From: Neohoeflea coraliihabitans
GTDB lineage: Bacteria > Pseudomonadota > Alphaproteobacteria > Rhizobiales > Rhizobiaceae
Assembly (NCBI RefSeq): GCF_019334345.1
Contig: NZ_JAHWQX010000004.1
Span: 372,001 to 436,000 of the forward strand
Direction of reading: 5' to 3'
DNA length: 64,000 nt
The notes below the pieces were generated by a model, which searched no databases, was not told the origin of the DNA, and was given only the letters and a program-made list of their open reading frames with translations. Positions 19,027-29,033 of this stretch are shown here, piece by piece. The translations under genes were made by a program, and so were the position numbers. Within the stretch, counting starts at the first letter, position 1. Each line of letters begins with the position of its first letter.

Positions 19027-20331
19027 TCACCGTCCTGGCAGACCCTCATCAGCGCGATAAACACTCGCACCTGCAACCAGAGTTTGCAAGACCTTGCCGG
19101 AAAAGCGCGCATCCTCGAAGGCCGAGTTCTTAGAGCGCGAAACGATGTCATCCTTCGACAGCATCCAGGGGTAGTCCGGATCGATGATCGCCAGATCCGC
19201 GGCCGCTCCCACCTTCAGCGTGCCGCCGGGCAGGCCGAAGATCTCTGCCGGCCGGCACGACAGCGCCTCGATCAGCCGCGCCAGCGGGACATCGCCGGAA
19301 TGATAAAGCCGCAACGCCGCCGCCAGCAAGGTCTCGAGCCCGATCGCGCCGTTCGCCGCATCGGCAAACGGCAACCGTTTGGTGTCGACATCCTGCGGGT
19401 CGTGCGACGACGAGATGACATCGATTGTCCCGTCCGCCACCGCCGCCGCCATGGCGCGCCGGTCATCCTCGCTGCGCAGGGGCGGCGACAGCCGGAAGAA
19501 GGTGCGGTACTCGCCGATATCGGTTTCGTTCAGGGTCAGGTGATTGATCGAAATGCCGGCGGTCACCGCGTGTCCCGCGGCCTTGGACGAGCGCACCGCC
19601 GCCGCCGATTCCGGCACCGACAGCTTCAATGCGTGGTAGCGCGCCCCGGTCAGTGCCGCCAGCCGCAGATCGCGCTCCAGCGCGATGATCTCCGCTTCGC
19701 GCGGAATGCCGGGCAGGCCGAGCCAGCTGGCAAACAGTCCCTCATTCATCACCCCGCCGCTGCTCAGATAGCTGTCCTGCGTGGCGCAGGCGACCACGGC
19801 CCCGAAATCGCGCGCATAGGTCATCGCCCGCCGCATCATCAGCGTGTCCTTGACGGTCTCGCGCCCATTGCTCAGCATCACCGCGCCGGCATCGAGCAGC
19901 AGGCCGAACTCGGTCATCTGCTCGCCGCGCAGCCCCTTGGTCAGCGCCGCTGCCGGATAGACGGAGACAATCGCCTCATCGCGCGCCGCGCGCTGCACGA
20001 AATCGACGAGGCTGACATCATCGATCACCGGATCGGTGTCCGGCATCATGATCAGGCTGGTCACCCCGCCGCGCGCCGCCGCACGGCTCGCCGAAGCAAT
20101 CGTCTCGCGGTGTTCGCCTCCCGGCTCGCCGATATGCACGCAGGTATCGACCAGCCCCGGCACCACAATAAGGCCGCCCAGATCCTCGGTATCGATCCCC
20201 TCTGGCGCTGTCGCAGCCGCGTTCGCGCCGATCGCCGCGATCTGTCCATCGATGATCAGCACGGCCCCGGTCTCATCCATGCCCTGCGAGGGATCGATGA
20301 TGCGGGCGTTGGTGAGGAGGCGGCGCGTCAC
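19027..20331 (-). CDS. pyrC: Dihydroorotase homologue, probably non-catalytic (PyrX-like)
   Basis: Amidohydrolase of 434 residues next to pyrB, clearly of dihydroorotase descent ([57 protein letters not shown]). Most metal ligands are changed. The HxHxR pair is CVHIG, the AHxED position is ACATQD, the CHVST histidine is KLS, and the ATDHAPH aspartate region reads SSSHDPQ. Only some histidines of the set remain. Family knowledge: Pseudomonas carries an inactive dihydroorotase next to pyrB that is needed to assemble aspartate carbamoyltransferase. By analogy this may be a structural partner of PyrB, with an active enzyme encoded elsewhere. Its start overlaps the pyrB stop by four bases. Confidence 0.85.
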   Translation of the reverse strand: MTRRLLTNARIIDPSQGMDETGAVLIIDGQIAAIGANAAATAPEGIDTEDLGGLIVVPGLVDTCVHIGEPGGEHRETIASASRAAARGGVTSLIMMPDTDPVIDDVSLVDFVQRAARDEAIVSVYPAAALTKGLRGEQMTEFGLLLDAGAVMLSNGRETVKDTLMMRRAMTYARDFGAVVACATQDSYLSSGGVMNEGLFASWLGLPGIPREAEIIALERDLRLAALTGARYHALKLSVPESAAAVRSSKAAGHAVTAGISINHLTLNETDIGEYRTFFRLSPPLRSEDDRRAMAAAVADGTIDVISSSHDPQDVDTKRLPFADAANGAIGLETLLAAALRLYHSGDVPLARLIEALSCRPAEIFGLPGGTLKVGAAADLAIIDPDYPWMLSKDDIVSRSKNSAFEDARFSGKVLQTLVAGASVYRADEGLPGR

Positions 20332-21278
20332 GAGGTTCCCTCCGCAACCGGATCGGTGTCGCGCGCCGCCATCAGCGTTTCCATCACCGCCATGCGCACC
20401 GCCACGCCCATCTCGACCTGGCTCTCGATCACGCTCTGCGGTCCGTCGGCGATATCCGACGCGATCTCGACACCGCGGTTCATCGGCCCGGGATGCATCA
20501 CCAGCGCATCCGGGCGCGCCAGCGCCAGCTTGGCCGCATCCAGCCCGTAATGGCGGAAATACTCTCGCACTGATGGCACGAAGGCGCCCTCCATGCGTTC
20601 GCGCTGCAGGCGCAGCATCATCACCACATCTGCATCCCTCAGCCCGTCCTCCATGCGGTGAAACACCTCGACTCCCATCTGCGCGATCCCCGCCGGCAGC
20701 AGCGTCGAGGGCGCCACGACCCGCACCCGCGCCCCCATCGCATTGAGCAGAATGATGTTCGAGCGCGCCACGCGCGAATGCAGCACATCGCCGCAGATCG
20801 CCACGATCAGCCGTCCGAGCCGGCCCTTGTTGCGGCGGATCGTCAGCGCGTCGAGCAGCGCCTGGGTCGGATGCTCATGCGCCCCGTCGCCGGCATTGAC
20901 CACCGCGCATTCGACCTTCTGCGCCAGCAGCGCCACGGCGCCGGCCGAGCCGTGCCGGACGATCAGGATGTCCGGGCGCATGGCGTTCAAGGTCATCGCC
21001 GTGTCGATCAGGGTTTCCCCCTTCTTCACGCTCGAATTGGCCACCGCCATGTTCATCACATCGGCGCCAAGGCGCTTTCCCGCCAGTTCGAAAGAGGCCT
21101 GGGTGCGGGTGGAGGATTCGAAGAACAGGTTGATCTGCGTGCGCCCGCGCAGTGTCGCGGTTTTCTTGTCTTCGCGGCGCGAGATCTGCACCGCCGCGTC
21201 GGCACGGTCGAGAAGGTGGAGAATGTCCGGCTCGGACAGTTCCTTGATTCCCAGTAGGTGGCGATGGGGAAAGACCAT
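20328..21278 (-). CDS. pyrB: Aspartate carbamoyltransferase catalytic subunit
   Basis: Enzyme of pyrimidine synthesis joining carbamoyl phosphate and aspartate, 316 residues. The carbamoyl-phosphate site is [13 protein letters not shown], with [14 protein letters not shown] and the HPTQALLD histidine region following, and [12 protein letters not shown] near the end. The start at 21278 ([15 protein letters not shown]) fits the family and has GGAG four bases ahead. ATGs at 21314 and 21371 would add sequence unlike the family. pyrC follows with a four-base overlap, consistent with a PyrB-PyrX complex. No pyrI-type regulatory subunit gene is present. Confidence 0.95.
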   Translation of the reverse strand: MVFPHRHLLGIKELSEPDILHLLDRADAAVQISRREDKKTATLRGRTQINLFFESSTRTQASFELAGKRLGADVMNMAVANSSVKKGETLIDTAMTLNAMRPDILIVRHGSAGAVALLAQKVECAVVNAGDGAHEHPTQALLDALTIRRNKGRLGRLIVAICGDVLHSRVARSNIILLNAMGARVRVVAPSTLLPAGIAQMGVEVFHRMEDGLRDADVVMMLRLQRERMEGAFVPSVREYFRHYGLDAAKLALARPDALVMHPGPMNRGVEIASDIADGPQSVIESQVEMGVAVRMAVMETLMAARDTDPVAEGTS

Positions 21279-21426
21279 GGGGCTCCACGCGGCTCCTGAC
21301 AGTGCGCCGTTCATAAGAACAGCCGGGCAAGAGAGCAAGCCACGCTGATTCGCAAAATCGCTTTCGCCCACATGAAATGATGCGATCGGGCATGCAAAAT
21401 GCGCCGAATCCCTCTAGGGATGATGC

Positions 21427-23079
21427 ATGAGCGCACACCCGAAAGGCCGCCCCGCGGCCGATGCCCACAACCAGTCGCCGCCCTTTGCCGGGCACAACGC
21501 TTTTCTCGTCGATCCGCTGCTGCGCGACATCGCCGACGCCATGCCGCGTGCCCTGCGTGCCGATTTCGAGGCGACCGGGCGCTTCGTCGCCTCTGCCGAA
21601 GCCCACGACCTGGCACGCATCGCCAACCGCTCGGAGCCGGAATTGCGCACCCTCGGTCCGTCCGGCGACCGCCTCGATCTGGTCGAGTTCCATCCCGCCT
21701 ATCATGCGCTGATGCGCCGCTCGTCTTCGATCGGCCTGCAGGGCTCGGTGTGGGAGGACATCCCCGCCGAGCGCGGAGTGGCGCACCAGGCGCGCGCCCT
21801 GCGCTTCTTTCTCACCGCCGGCCTTGAAAGCGGGCATCTGTGTCCGCTGACCATGACCAATGCCGCGGTCGCCGCCATCATGGCATCGCCGCGCGTCGAA
21901 AAGACATGGCTGCCGAAGATCGTGTCGCGCAAATACGATTCGGCTCAGAAGCCGGCGATGCAGAAGTCCGGCGTGACGATCGGCATGGGCATGACCGAAA
22001 GGCAGGGCGGCACCGATGTGCGCACCAACCGTTCGACCGGCGAGAAGGTCGGCGAGGGGATTTACCGCCTTGCCGGCGACAAGTGGTTTCTCTCGGCGCC
22101 GATGTCGGATGCCTTTGTCATGCTGGCGCGCACCGGCGAGGAGATCAGCTGTTTCCTCGTGCCGCGCATTCTCGAGGATGGCAGCCGCAACGGACTGCGC
22201 TTCCAGAGGCTGAAAGACAAGCTCGGCAACCGCTCGAATGCCTCCGCCGAGGTCGAGTTTTCCGACACGTTCGGCTTTCTGCTCGGCGAGGAAGGCAAGG
22301 GCATTCGCACCATTCTCGACATGGTCACGCTGACGCGGCTCGACTGTTCCCTCGGTTCGGCCGGCATGATGCGCGCCAGCCTTGCGGAAGCTGTGCATCA
22401 CTGCCGCCACCGCGTGGTCTTTGGCAAGAAGCTGGTCGATCAGCCGCTGATGACACGCGTCCTTGCCGATCTCACGCTTGATGTCGCCGCCGCAGCCGCG
22501 CTCTCCATGCGTCTGGCCCGCGCCTTCGACAAGGCGCACGAGGACCCGGCCGAAGCGGCTTTCGCGCGCCTGATGACCCCGGTGGTCAAATACTGGGTCT
22601 GCAAGATCGCCCCCTCGGTGATCTACGAGGCGATGGAGTGCCTTGGCGGCAATGGCTATATCGAGGAACGGCCGCTGGCACGCCACTACCGCGAGGCGCC
22701 CGTCAACGCCATTTGGGAAGGCTCGGGCAATGTCATGGCGCTCGACGTGCTGCGCGTCCTGGCGCGCGGGCCGGAGCTGTTCGATGTCGTGCTTGCCGGA
22801 CTGTCCGAGGATCTCGGCCCTGCGGGCTCGCGCACTGTCGATGTCCTGAAGGCCTGCATGGCCGTCAGCGAGACCGATGAGGCCGGCGGCCGCATGTTGA
22901 CCGAGCAATTGGCTCTCGCCGCCGCCGGCGCCGAATTGACCCGCCTCGGCGCGGGGATGATCGCCGAAGCCTTTGTCGAAACCCGCCTTGGCGGCGCCTG
23001 GCGCGCCACCTACGGCATGCTCGACGCCCGCTTTGACGCCAACCGCATCATCGACGTGCTGTATCCGCCGGTGGATTGA
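21427..23079 (+). CDS. aidB: AidB-type acyl-CoA dehydrogenase homologue
   Basis: Flavoprotein of 550 residues, close in length and pattern to E. coli AidB, which is induced by alkylating agents and binds DNA. Landmarks are GMGMTERQGGTDVR, DKWFLSAPMSDAFVM, the FAD/arginine region GKKLVDQPLMTRVL and YEAMECLGGNGYIEE. The enzymatic substrate in this branch is unclear. It diverges from pyrB; the intervening 150 bases contain a small palindrome (ATCCC TCTA GGGAT) just before the start codon. An antisense open frame covering the gene is a shadow of its codon bias. Confidence 0.9.
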   Translation: MSAHPKGRPAADAHNQSPPFAGHNAFLVDPLLRDIADAMPRALRADFEATGRFVASAEAHDLARIANRSEPELRTLGPSGDRLDLVEFHPAYHALMRRSSSIGLQGSVWEDIPAERGVAHQARALRFFLTAGLESGHLCPLTMTNAAVAAIMASPRVEKTWLPKIVSRKYDSAQKPAMQKSGVTIGMGMTERQGGTDVRTNRSTGEKVGEGIYRLAGDKWFLSAPMSDAFVMLARTGEEISCFLVPRILEDGSRNGLRFQRLKDKLGNRSNASAEVEFSDTFGFLLGEEGKGIRTILDMVTLTRLDCSLGSAGMMRASLAEAVHHCRHRVVFGKKLVDQPLMTRVLADLTLDVAAAAALSMRLARAFDKAHEDPAEAAFARLMTPVVKYWVCKIAPSVIYEAMECLGGNGYIEERPLARHYREAPVNAIWEGSGNVMALDVLRVLARGPELFDVVLAGLSEDLGPAGSRTVDVLKACMAVSETDEAGGRMLTEQLALAAAGAELTRLGAGMIAEAFVETRLGGAWRATYGMLDARFDANRIIDVLYPPVD

Positions 23080-23100
23080 GCCCTCGCGCGCCGGGGCCGG

Positions 23101-24030
23101 TCAGCCCAGCCATTCGGCAAGGGCGATCGCCGCCGGGATCGTCAGGAACGAGGCCGCGGTCTGCAAGGTCGCCACCGCCGCGTAGAGCGGCGCGTCGCCC
23201 CCCAATTGCCGGGCCAGCAGAAAGCCGTTCATCGCCGTCGGCACGGCGCCGCAGATCGCCATCAGCGCCAGCACCTGCCCGGACAGGCCGAACAGGAGGC
23301 CGAAGCCGATCATCATCAGCGGCATGGCGATCAGCTTCAGGCCGCTGGACAGAAGCACCAGCAATCCCGGCCGCAGCGCATCGCTGAGCCGCAGCCCCGC
23401 ACCGACCATCACCAGCCCGAGCCCGAGCGCCGAGCGGGCCAGAAGATCGATCGCCTGCTCCAGCGGCAGATACAGCCGGAACGGCATGGCCTGCAAGGCC
23501 AGGCCCGCCAGGCAGCCCAGAATCAGCGGATTGGTGGCCGTCTTCACGGCGAAGGCGCCCAGATGTCGCGGTCCGCCGTTGAACCACAGCAACACGCCGA
23601 CATTCGTCACGTTCAGCGGCAGGATGTTGACCGCCATCACCAGCGCGACAATCGCCAGTGCCCCGGTCCCCGCGTAGCGCTCGGCGATCGCCAGGGCCAC
23701 GAAACCGTTCCAGCGCGTCGCCGTCTGGAACACCGAGGTGAACGACGCATTCGAGTAGCCGGCTTTATCGAGGAGCGGGTAGAGGGCCAGGCAGAGGGCA
23801 AACATGACGAACACGGCGAGCAGCGCCGTCATCCCGATCGCATTCAGCGACAGGCCGGAGAAATCGGCATTGCCGAGGGTCAGGAACAACAGCGCTGGGA
23901 ACAGAATGTAATAGCCGAAGGTTTCCAGACCCGGCCACAGCCCGGCATCGAGCAGCGGCATCCGCTTGAACACCGCGCCGGCAACGACGAGCAGAAAGAT
24001 GGGCAATATGCTTTCGAAGATGGGCAGCAA
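23101..24030 (-). CDS. AEC family (auxin efflux carrier-type) transporter
   Basis: Inner-membrane protein of 309 residues with about ten hydrophobic segments. The N-terminus (MLPIFESILPIFLLVVAGAV) and the second half starting GLVMVGAGLRLSDA show the pseudo-duplicated AEC fold, including the FPALLFLTL and NPLILGCLAGL helix breaks. Family members move dicarboxylates or auxin-like acids; the substrate is unknown. Convergent with aidB, with a 21-base gap. Confidence 0.88.
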   Translation of the reverse strand: MLPIFESILPIFLLVVAGAVFKRMPLLDAGLWPGLETFGYYILFPALLFLTLGNADFSGLSLNAIGMTALLAVFVMFALCLALYPLLDKAGYSNASFTSVFQTATRWNGFVALAIAERYAGTGALAIVALVMAVNILPLNVTNVGVLLWFNGGPRHLGAFAVKTATNPLILGCLAGLALQAMPFRLYLPLEQAIDLLARSALGLGLVMVGAGLRLSDALRPGLLVLLSSGLKLIAMPLMMIGFGLLFGLSGQVLALMAICGAVPTAMNGFLLARQLGGDAPLYAAVATLQTAASFLTIPAAIALAEWLG

Positions 24031-24319
24031 GGGAAAGCCTCGTCGGGAACGGACGCCACGTCATAAGGATCGGGATGCACGCAGACAAGCTGGATGGGGC
24101 ACGCAACTCGGTTTCACGGCCTTTTTGAAGCCGCCGTTAACCCTAACAAAGTCTTAGGATTGCGTTAACAGGCATGGCCAGACATGGTGAACGCAACAGG
24201 GAAATTGAAATCGAAATGTCAGTTCAGCGCGCCATCCGGGCCATGTTTTGCCCGCATCGATCTGTCCTCCCGGACGGCAAAATCATCGCCTGCGAGGCTG
24301 AGCGCCGGGCGGGCCGGAC

Positions 24320-24628
24320 ATGAAATGGCTTCTCGGCATGTGGGCCGCGCCCTTGTTCCTTCTCGGCTCCTGGTACGGCTTGTCCTATTACGACATCAGC
24401 TTCGGCACCCGCATCCTGTCGCGTGACCTGCATGATCTGGTCTTTGCGATCTACGGCGAGATCCTCGGCATGGCGCCCGAGTCGATCCCGCCGCTGGTGC
24501 TCAAGGCGATCATCATCGATTCTCTGGTGCTCTTCGGCTTCGTCTATCTCCGCCGGCATCGCCGCGCCATCTATGCCTGGCTGAAGGCGACCTTTGGCCG
24601 GACGCGCACCGATCCCGACGCCGGCTAG
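24320..24628 (+). CDS. DUF6105 family membrane protein
   Basis: Small protein of 102 residues with an N-terminal hydrophobic segment ([20 protein letters not shown]), then [25 protein letters not shown] and a second hydrophobic segment around [17 protein letters not shown] recognise it as DUF6105, a rhizobial family of unknown role. Its stop overlaps the stop of ruvX by four bases on the opposite strand. The 289 bases upstream contain two GTTAAC sites and AT-rich sequence that may hold its promoter. Confidence 0.78.
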   Translation: MKWLLGMWAAPLFLLGSWYGLSYYDISFGTRILSRDLHDLVFAIYGEILGMAPESIPPLVLKAIIIDSLVLFGFVYLRRHRRAIYAWLKATFGRTRTDPDAG

Positions 24629-25107
24629 GAGCGGTCCGCGGCGTTCAGACCGGCCAGCCGGTCAAGCGCCCCTTGCAGAATGAAGGCCGCCGCCGCCGAA
24701 TCGATGCGCGCCGCACGCTTCTTGCGCGACACATCCATACCGATCAGCGCCCGTTCAGCCGCCACGGTCGACAGTCTTTCATCCCAGAATGCGAAGGGCA
24801 GGGCGGTCTTCTCAGCCATGTTGCGCACGAAGGCGCGGGTCGCCTGGGCGCGCGGCCCGGCGCTGCCATCCATGTTCAGCGGCAGGCCGATGATCACGCC
24901 GCTGACCTTCTCGGCATCGAGCGCCGCAAGCAGCGCCGCCGCATCGAAGGTGAATTTCTTGCGGCGGATCACCGGACGCGGATTGGCCAGGCGTCGCGAC
25001 AGATCCGAAATCGCCAGGCCGATGGTCTGGGTTCCCAGATCAAGCCCGGCAAGTGGCGTGCCCGGCTGTGTGTGCTGCGGCAGATCCTCAAGCTCGACGA
25101 CAGGCAT
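24625..25107 (-). CDS. ruvX: RuvX/YqgF family nuclease (pre-16S rRNA processing or Holliday junction resolvase-like)
   Basis: Protein of 160 residues with the RNase H-like fold of Yqg[17 protein letters not shown] at the N-terminus, [30 protein letters not shown], and the final [15 protein letters not shown]. Family knowledge: YqgF acts in 16S rRNA 5' maturation in E. coli, and homologues have been called resolvases. The four-base stop-stop overlap with the DUF6105 gene is compact but leaves both proteins intact. Confidence 0.93.
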   Translation of the reverse strand: MPVVELEDLPQHTQPGTPLAGLDLGTQTIGLAISDLSRRLANPRPVIRRKKFTFDAAALLAALDAEKVSGVIIGLPLNMDGSAGPRAQATRAFVRNMAEKTALPFAFWDERLSTVAAERALIGMDVSRKKRAARIDSAAAAFILQGALDRLAGLNAADRS

Positions 25108-25234
25108 GGCGGTTTTTCCGGTTTCAACTCTTGCCGACCGCCTTTAGACTTTCATGTCGACAAAAGCGAGAACAAGCGTGCCGGCAAATGCCGGACGGCT
25201 TGCGCGACAAGCGACCATTTGAACTGGAGACATC

Positions 25235-25942
25235 ATGAAGATCACCTGGCTGGGCCATGCCGCCTTTCGCATCGAGACCGCAAAATCCACCATCCTGATC
25301 GATCCGTTTTTCTCCGGCAATCCCGGTTTCGAGGGGCTCGATCGCAAGGATGCGGCCAAGGACGTCACGCATATCCTGCTCACCCATGGCCATGCCGATC
25401 ACATCGGTGACACCGCCGACATCGCCCGGGAGACCGGCGCCGTCGTCCTCGCCAATGCCGATCTCGCCGCCTGGCTCGGCGCCAATCGCGGCGTCGGGAA
25501 GCTCGAGCCCGGCAACACCGGCGGCACCATCTCGCTTGGCGACTTTTCCGCCACCTTTGTCGATGCCAAGCATTCCTCCGCCTTCATCACCGAGGACGGC
25601 GTGTCACATGCCCTCGGCAACGCCAATGGCCTGATGCTGCATTTCGCCGAGGAGCCGACCCTTTTGCACATGGGCGACACCGATATCTTTTCCGACATGC
25701 AGCTGATCAACGAATTGCACAAGCCGGAGGTCGGCCTGGTGCCGATCGGCGACCGCTTCACCATGGGAGGCGCCATCGCCGCACTGGCCTGCCAGCGCTA
25801 TTTTTCCTTCTCCAGCATCTTTCCCTGCCATTACGGCTCGTTTCCGATCATCGATCAGACAGCGGATGTGTTTGTTGAAGCGATGGAAGGCGACCGCGGC
25901 ATCGTCGCGGTGCCCAAGCCCGGTGAGATGCGCCAGCTCTAG
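25235..25942 (+). CDS. UPF0173 metal-dependent hydrolase
   Basis: Metallo-beta-lactamase-fold protein of 235 residues. [14 protein letters not shown] and the metal motif [10 protein letters not shown] (HxHxDH) are unmistakable, with a later HMGDTD and a C-terminal FPCHYGSFP. The substrate is unknown. It is transcribed toward gatC about 120 bases away, the order commonly seen in rhizobia. Confidence 0.92.
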   Translation: MKITWLGHAAFRIETAKSTILIDPFFSGNPGFEGLDRKDAAKDVTHILLTHGHADHIGDTADIARETGAVVLANADLAAWLGANRGVGKLEPGNTGGTISLGDFSATFVDAKHSSAFITEDGVSHALGNANGLMLHFAEEPTLLHMGDTDIFSDMQLINELHKPEVGLVPIGDRFTMGGAIAALACQRYFSFSSIFPCHYGSFPIIDQTADVFVEAMEGDRGIVAVPKPGEMRQL

Positions 25943-25996
25943 CGCGTTCCGGCCTCGGGCCTGCCGGTGCGCGCCGCGCCCGGCCGGTGCACCGGC

Positions 25997-26025
25997 TTGC
26001 TCTTGCCGAGCGCGCTTGCTATGGC
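25997..26025 (+). promoter_or_regulatory. Possible gatC promoter
   Basis: TTGCTC at 25997-26002 and TATGGC at 26020-26025 with 17 bases between resemble the alphaproteobacterial pattern (CTTGC and CTATGGC with flanking bases). The site lies 38 bases before gatC. Matching is partial and by eye. Confidence 0.35.
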
Positions 26026-26062
26026 CCTGTCCAGCAAATCCAACACTCCGATCAGGTATCCC

Positions 26063-26350
26063 ATGTCCGTTGACCAGACCACCGTCAAGCGCGTTGCCCG
26101 GCTCGCCCGTATCACCGTCACCGATGAGGATGCGGCGCGCATGGAGGGTGAGCTCAACACCATTCTCGGTTTTGTCGAGCAGCTTTCGGAAGTCGATGTC
26201 GATGGCGTCGAACCGATGACGTCGGTGATGCCGATGACCATCAAAATGCGTAGGGATCAGGTCACCGACGGCGCCAAGGCAGACGACATCGTCGCCAATG
26301 CACCCGAGACGACCGGCAGTTTCTTCCTCGTTCCCAAGGTGGTGGAGTAG
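26063..26350 (+). CDS. gatC: Aspartyl/glutamyl-tRNA amidotransferase subunit C
   Basis: Small stabilising subunit of the GatCAB amidotransferase, 95 residues. [37 protein letters not shown] and the terminal FFLVPKVVE are typical. The start at 26063 was chosen over an open frame reaching back to 25967 because the family begins with MSVD. A GNAT gene and then gatA follow, tightly spaced. Confidence 0.95.
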   Translation: MSVDQTTVKRVARLARITVTDEDAARMEGELNTILGFVEQLSEVDVDGVEPMTSVMPMTIKMRRDQVTDGAKADDIVANAPETTGSFFLVPKVVE

Positions 26351-26352
26351 TC

Positions 26353-26835
26353 GTGGTCGACCTCGCCGCCGAGCCCGTGACCATCGCCATCGAATCGCCG
26401 CTGCAGGACGAGATCCGCGCGCTGGTGGCGGCGCTCAACGCCTATATGATCCCGCTGACGCCGCGGCAGTTTCAGTTTCAGCTCACCGTTGACGAGATGG
26501 ACAATCCGGATCTGACCCTGTTCGTTGCCCGCGATGCCGCCGGCAAGGCGGTCGGCATGGGGGCGCTGCGCGAACATCAGGGTTTCGGCGAGGTCAAGCG
26601 CATGTATACCCTTCCCGAACTGCGCGGCACCCGCATCGGCGCGGCGTTGCTGGCGCGGATCGAGGAACGCGCCCGCCAGCGCGGTCTGTCCGCGCTCAAG
26701 CTCGAGACCGGCGAGGCGCCGGGGTTCGAGGCGGCCTGGCGGCTTTACGAACGCGGCGGCTATGAAAAATGCGGCGCATTTCTCGACTATCCCGATTCCG
26801 GCTATTCCCGATTTTATGAAAAGAAGCTCGTGTAA
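26353..26835 (+). CDS. GNAT acetyltransferase between gatC and gatA
   Basis: N-acetyltransferase of 160 residues with a GTG start and GGAG five bases ahead. The acetyl-CoA-binding motif A is [20 protein letters not shown] and motif B is around [18 protein letters not shown]. It resembles YsnE/PA4534-type GNAT proteins acting on small molecules or peptides. Its TAA stop shares one base with the ATG of gatA (TAATG), so it is embedded in the gatCA operon. Confidence 0.88.
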   Translation: MVDLAAEPVTIAIESPLQDEIRALVAALNAYMIPLTPRQFQFQLTVDEMDNPDLTLFVARDAAGKAVGMGALREHQGFGEVKRMYTLPELRGTRIGAALLARIEERARQRGLSALKLETGEAPGFEAAWRLYERGGYEKCGAFLDYPDSGYSRFYEKKLV

Positions 26836-28316
26836 TGACTGAACTGACACGTCTCACCATCGCCGAAGCGCGGGACCAGATGGACAAGGGCGCACTCTCG
26901 AGCGCCGAGCTGACCGAGGCCTATATCGGGGCCATCGAGGCTGCCAATGGCGCCCTGAACGCCTATGTCGCCGTCAGCGCCGACAAGGCCCGTGCCATGG
27001 CCAAACAGTCCGATGAGCGCATCGCCAGGGGTGAGGCGGGGCGTCTGGAGGGCATCCCGCTCGGCATCAAGGATCTGTTCGCCACCGAAGGCATCCACAC
27101 CCAGGCCTGCTCGCACATTCTCGTTGGCTTCGAGCCGCGCTACGAATCCACCGTTACAGCCAATCTGTGGGCCGATGGCGCCGTCATGCTCGGCAAATTG
27201 AACATGGACGAGTTCGCCATGGGCTCGTCCAACGAAAACTCCTACTACGGGCCGGCGGTCAATCCGTGGCGCGCCGAGGGATCGCAGGAAAATCTTGTGC
27301 CCGGCGGCTCCTCCGGTGGCTCGGCGGCAGCGGTGGCGGCCGGTCTCTGCGTTGCCGCAACGGCCACCGACACCGGCGGATCGATCCGCCAGCCCGCCGC
27401 CTTCACCGGCACCGTCGGCATCAAGCCGACCTATGGGCGCTGTTCGCGCTGGGGCATCGCCGCCTTTGCCTCCTCGCTCGATCAGGCCGGTCCGATCACC
27501 CGCGACGTGCGCGATGCAGCCCTGATGCTCACCTCCATGGCTTCGGTTGACGACAAGGACACCACCTGCGTTGACAAGCCGGTGCCGGACTACGCCGCAG
27601 CGCTCGGCCAATCGGTCAAGGGGCTGAAGATCGGCATTCCCAAGGAATACCGCGTCGATGCCATGCCCGAGGAGATCGAGACGCTCTGGCATCAGGGCAT
27701 TGCCTGGCTGAAGGACGCCGGCGCCGAGATTGTCGATATCGAGCTGCCCAACACGCGCTACGCGCTGCCGGCCTATTATATCGTCGCACCGGCGGAAGCC
27801 TCGTCCAACCTGGCGCGCTATGACGGCGTGCGCTACGGCCTGCGCGTGCCCGGCAAGGACATTCTCGAAATGTACGAGAACACCCGCGCCGAAGGATTTG
27901 GCGATGAGGTCAAGCGCCGCATCATGATCGGCACCTATGTTCTTTCGGCCGGTTATTACGACGCCTATTATCTGCGCGCCCAGAAAGTGCGCACCCTGAT
28001 CAAGCGTGATTTCGAAACCGCCTTCAATGCCGGTGTAGACGCCATTCTGACCCCGGCAACGCCGTCCTCGGCATTTCCCATCGGCGACAGCGCCATGAAG
28101 TCGGACCCGGTGAAAATGTATCTCAATGACATCTTCACCGTCACGGTCAACATGGCTGGTCTGCCCGGCATTTCCGTTCCCGCCGGCCTCGACCATCAGG
28201 GTCTGCCGCTCGGCCTGCAGCTGATCGGCCGGCCGTTCGACGAGGAAACCCTGTTTCGCACCGCGCATGTCATCGAACAGGCCGCCGGGCGCTTCGAGCC
28301 GACCCGCTGGTGGTGA
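26835..28316 (+). CDS. gatA: Aspartyl/glutamyl-tRNA amidotransferase subunit A
   Basis: Amidase subunit of 493 residues that releases ammonia from glutamine for conversion of misacylated Glu-tRNA(Gln) and/or Asp-tRNA(Asn). The amidase-signature triad is present: Lys79 (GIKDLF), Ser159 ([14 protein letters not shown]) and Ser183 (DTGGSIRQP). Length is normal. The presence of gatCAB suggests that this organism makes Gln-tRNA and/or Asn-tRNA indirectly. Confidence 0.97.
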   Translation: MTELTRLTIAEARDQMDKGALSSAELTEAYIGAIEAANGALNAYVAVSADKARAMAKQSDERIARGEAGRLEGIPLGIKDLFATEGIHTQACSHILVGFEPRYESTVTANLWADGAVMLGKLNMDEFAMGSSNENSYYGPAVNPWRAEGSQENLVPGGSSGGSAAAVAAGLCVAATATDTGGSIRQPAAFTGTVGIKPTYGRCSRWGIAAFASSLDQAGPITRDVRDAALMLTSMASVDDKDTTCVDKPVPDYAAALGQSVKGLKIGIPKEYRVDAMPEEIETLWHQGIAWLKDAGAEIVDIELPNTRYALPAYYIVAPAEASSNLARYDGVRYGLRVPGKDILEMYENTRAEGFGDEVKRRIMIGTYVLSAGYYDAYYLRAQKVRTLIKRDFETAFNAGVDAILTPATPSSAFPIGDSAMKSDPVKMYLNDIFTVTVNMAGLPGISVPAGLDHQGLPLGLQLIGRPFDEETLFRTAHVIEQAAGRFEPTRWW

Positions 28317-28469
28317 TCTGATCATCCGCCGGGCCGGGGACCGATGCGGCTCGGCCTGATCACGGTTCCCCATTGATCAACGCCCCGGCTTGCCGGCGCT
28401 GCCTTTTTGCCGGACACTCGGCCAACGGCGCCATGGCGCCAGGGTCCTGGAGAGGGCATGGGGAGTCGG

Positions 28470-29012
28470 ATGATGCTTTCACTGCGTCCTGCGCGCTCGG
28501 CGGACATTGCCCGCCTGTCCGACATCGGTCTGCGCGCCTGGGAAATGGCGATCGCCGGCTGGGGCGAGGATGGCGAGAGCATGCGCGACAATGCCAGCAA
28601 GGCCTATGCCGATTTCTGTGGCCGGCAATGGCCGGACATTCTCGTTGCCGAGTGGGAGGGCGAGGCCGTCGGCTGGGGCGCCTGTGAGAAGGCCGACGAC
28701 GTCATCACCGATCTATGGGTTCTGCCCCCTTATCAGGGACGGGGCATCGGCACGCGGCTTCTCGGCCGTCTCGAACAGCAGGTCGCCGGCCGCAATTATC
28801 ACCATGCGCGCCTTGAGACCCATGCCCGCAACGCTGGCGCCATCAAGCTTTACAAGCAACTTGGCTATCAGGTTCGGGCCTATGTGGTGGCCTATTCGCC
28901 GCCGCTTGATCGCGACATCGACAAGGTCGAGATGATCAAACATTTCGACGGCTATGATGCCGCCCGGATCGAGGCGCCGGATGACGGCCTGTATGGCCTG
29001 GGTGGCGACTGA
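28470..29012 (+). CDS. GNAT acetyltransferase after gatA
   Basis: Acetyltransferase of about 180 residues. The N-terminal strand is LSLRPARSADIARLSDIGLR, and motif A is TDLWVLPPYQGRGIGTRLLG with ETHARNAGAIKLYKQLGY following. The start is ambiguous: ATG 28470 (chosen, GGAG four bases ahead), ATG 28473 or ATG 28458. Substrate unknown. It is the second of three GNAT genes that each follow a gat gene. Confidence 0.85.
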   Translation: MMLSLRPARSADIARLSDIGLRAWEMAIAGWGEDGESMRDNASKAYADFCGRQWPDILVAEWEGEAVGWGACEKADDVITDLWVLPPYQGRGIGTRLLGRLEQQVAGRNYHHARLETHARNAGAIKLYKQLGYQVRAYVVAYSPPLDRDIDKVEMIKHFDGYDAARIEAPDDGLYGLGGD

Positions 29013-29033
29013 ACCCGCCGGATATCAAGGCCG

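Noticed and set aside
20875-22908. Minus-strand open frame of 677 codons across pyrB and aidB
   Set aside because: It is antisense to aidB and in a wrong frame of pyrB, with arginine/histidine-rich composition and no domain. High GC codon bias makes such shadows common.
24120-24180. Two GTTAAC sites upstream of the DUF6105 gene as CtrA sites
   Set aside because: The spacing does not fit TTAA-N7-TTAA; they are only half-site-like and may be chance in an AT-rich stretch.
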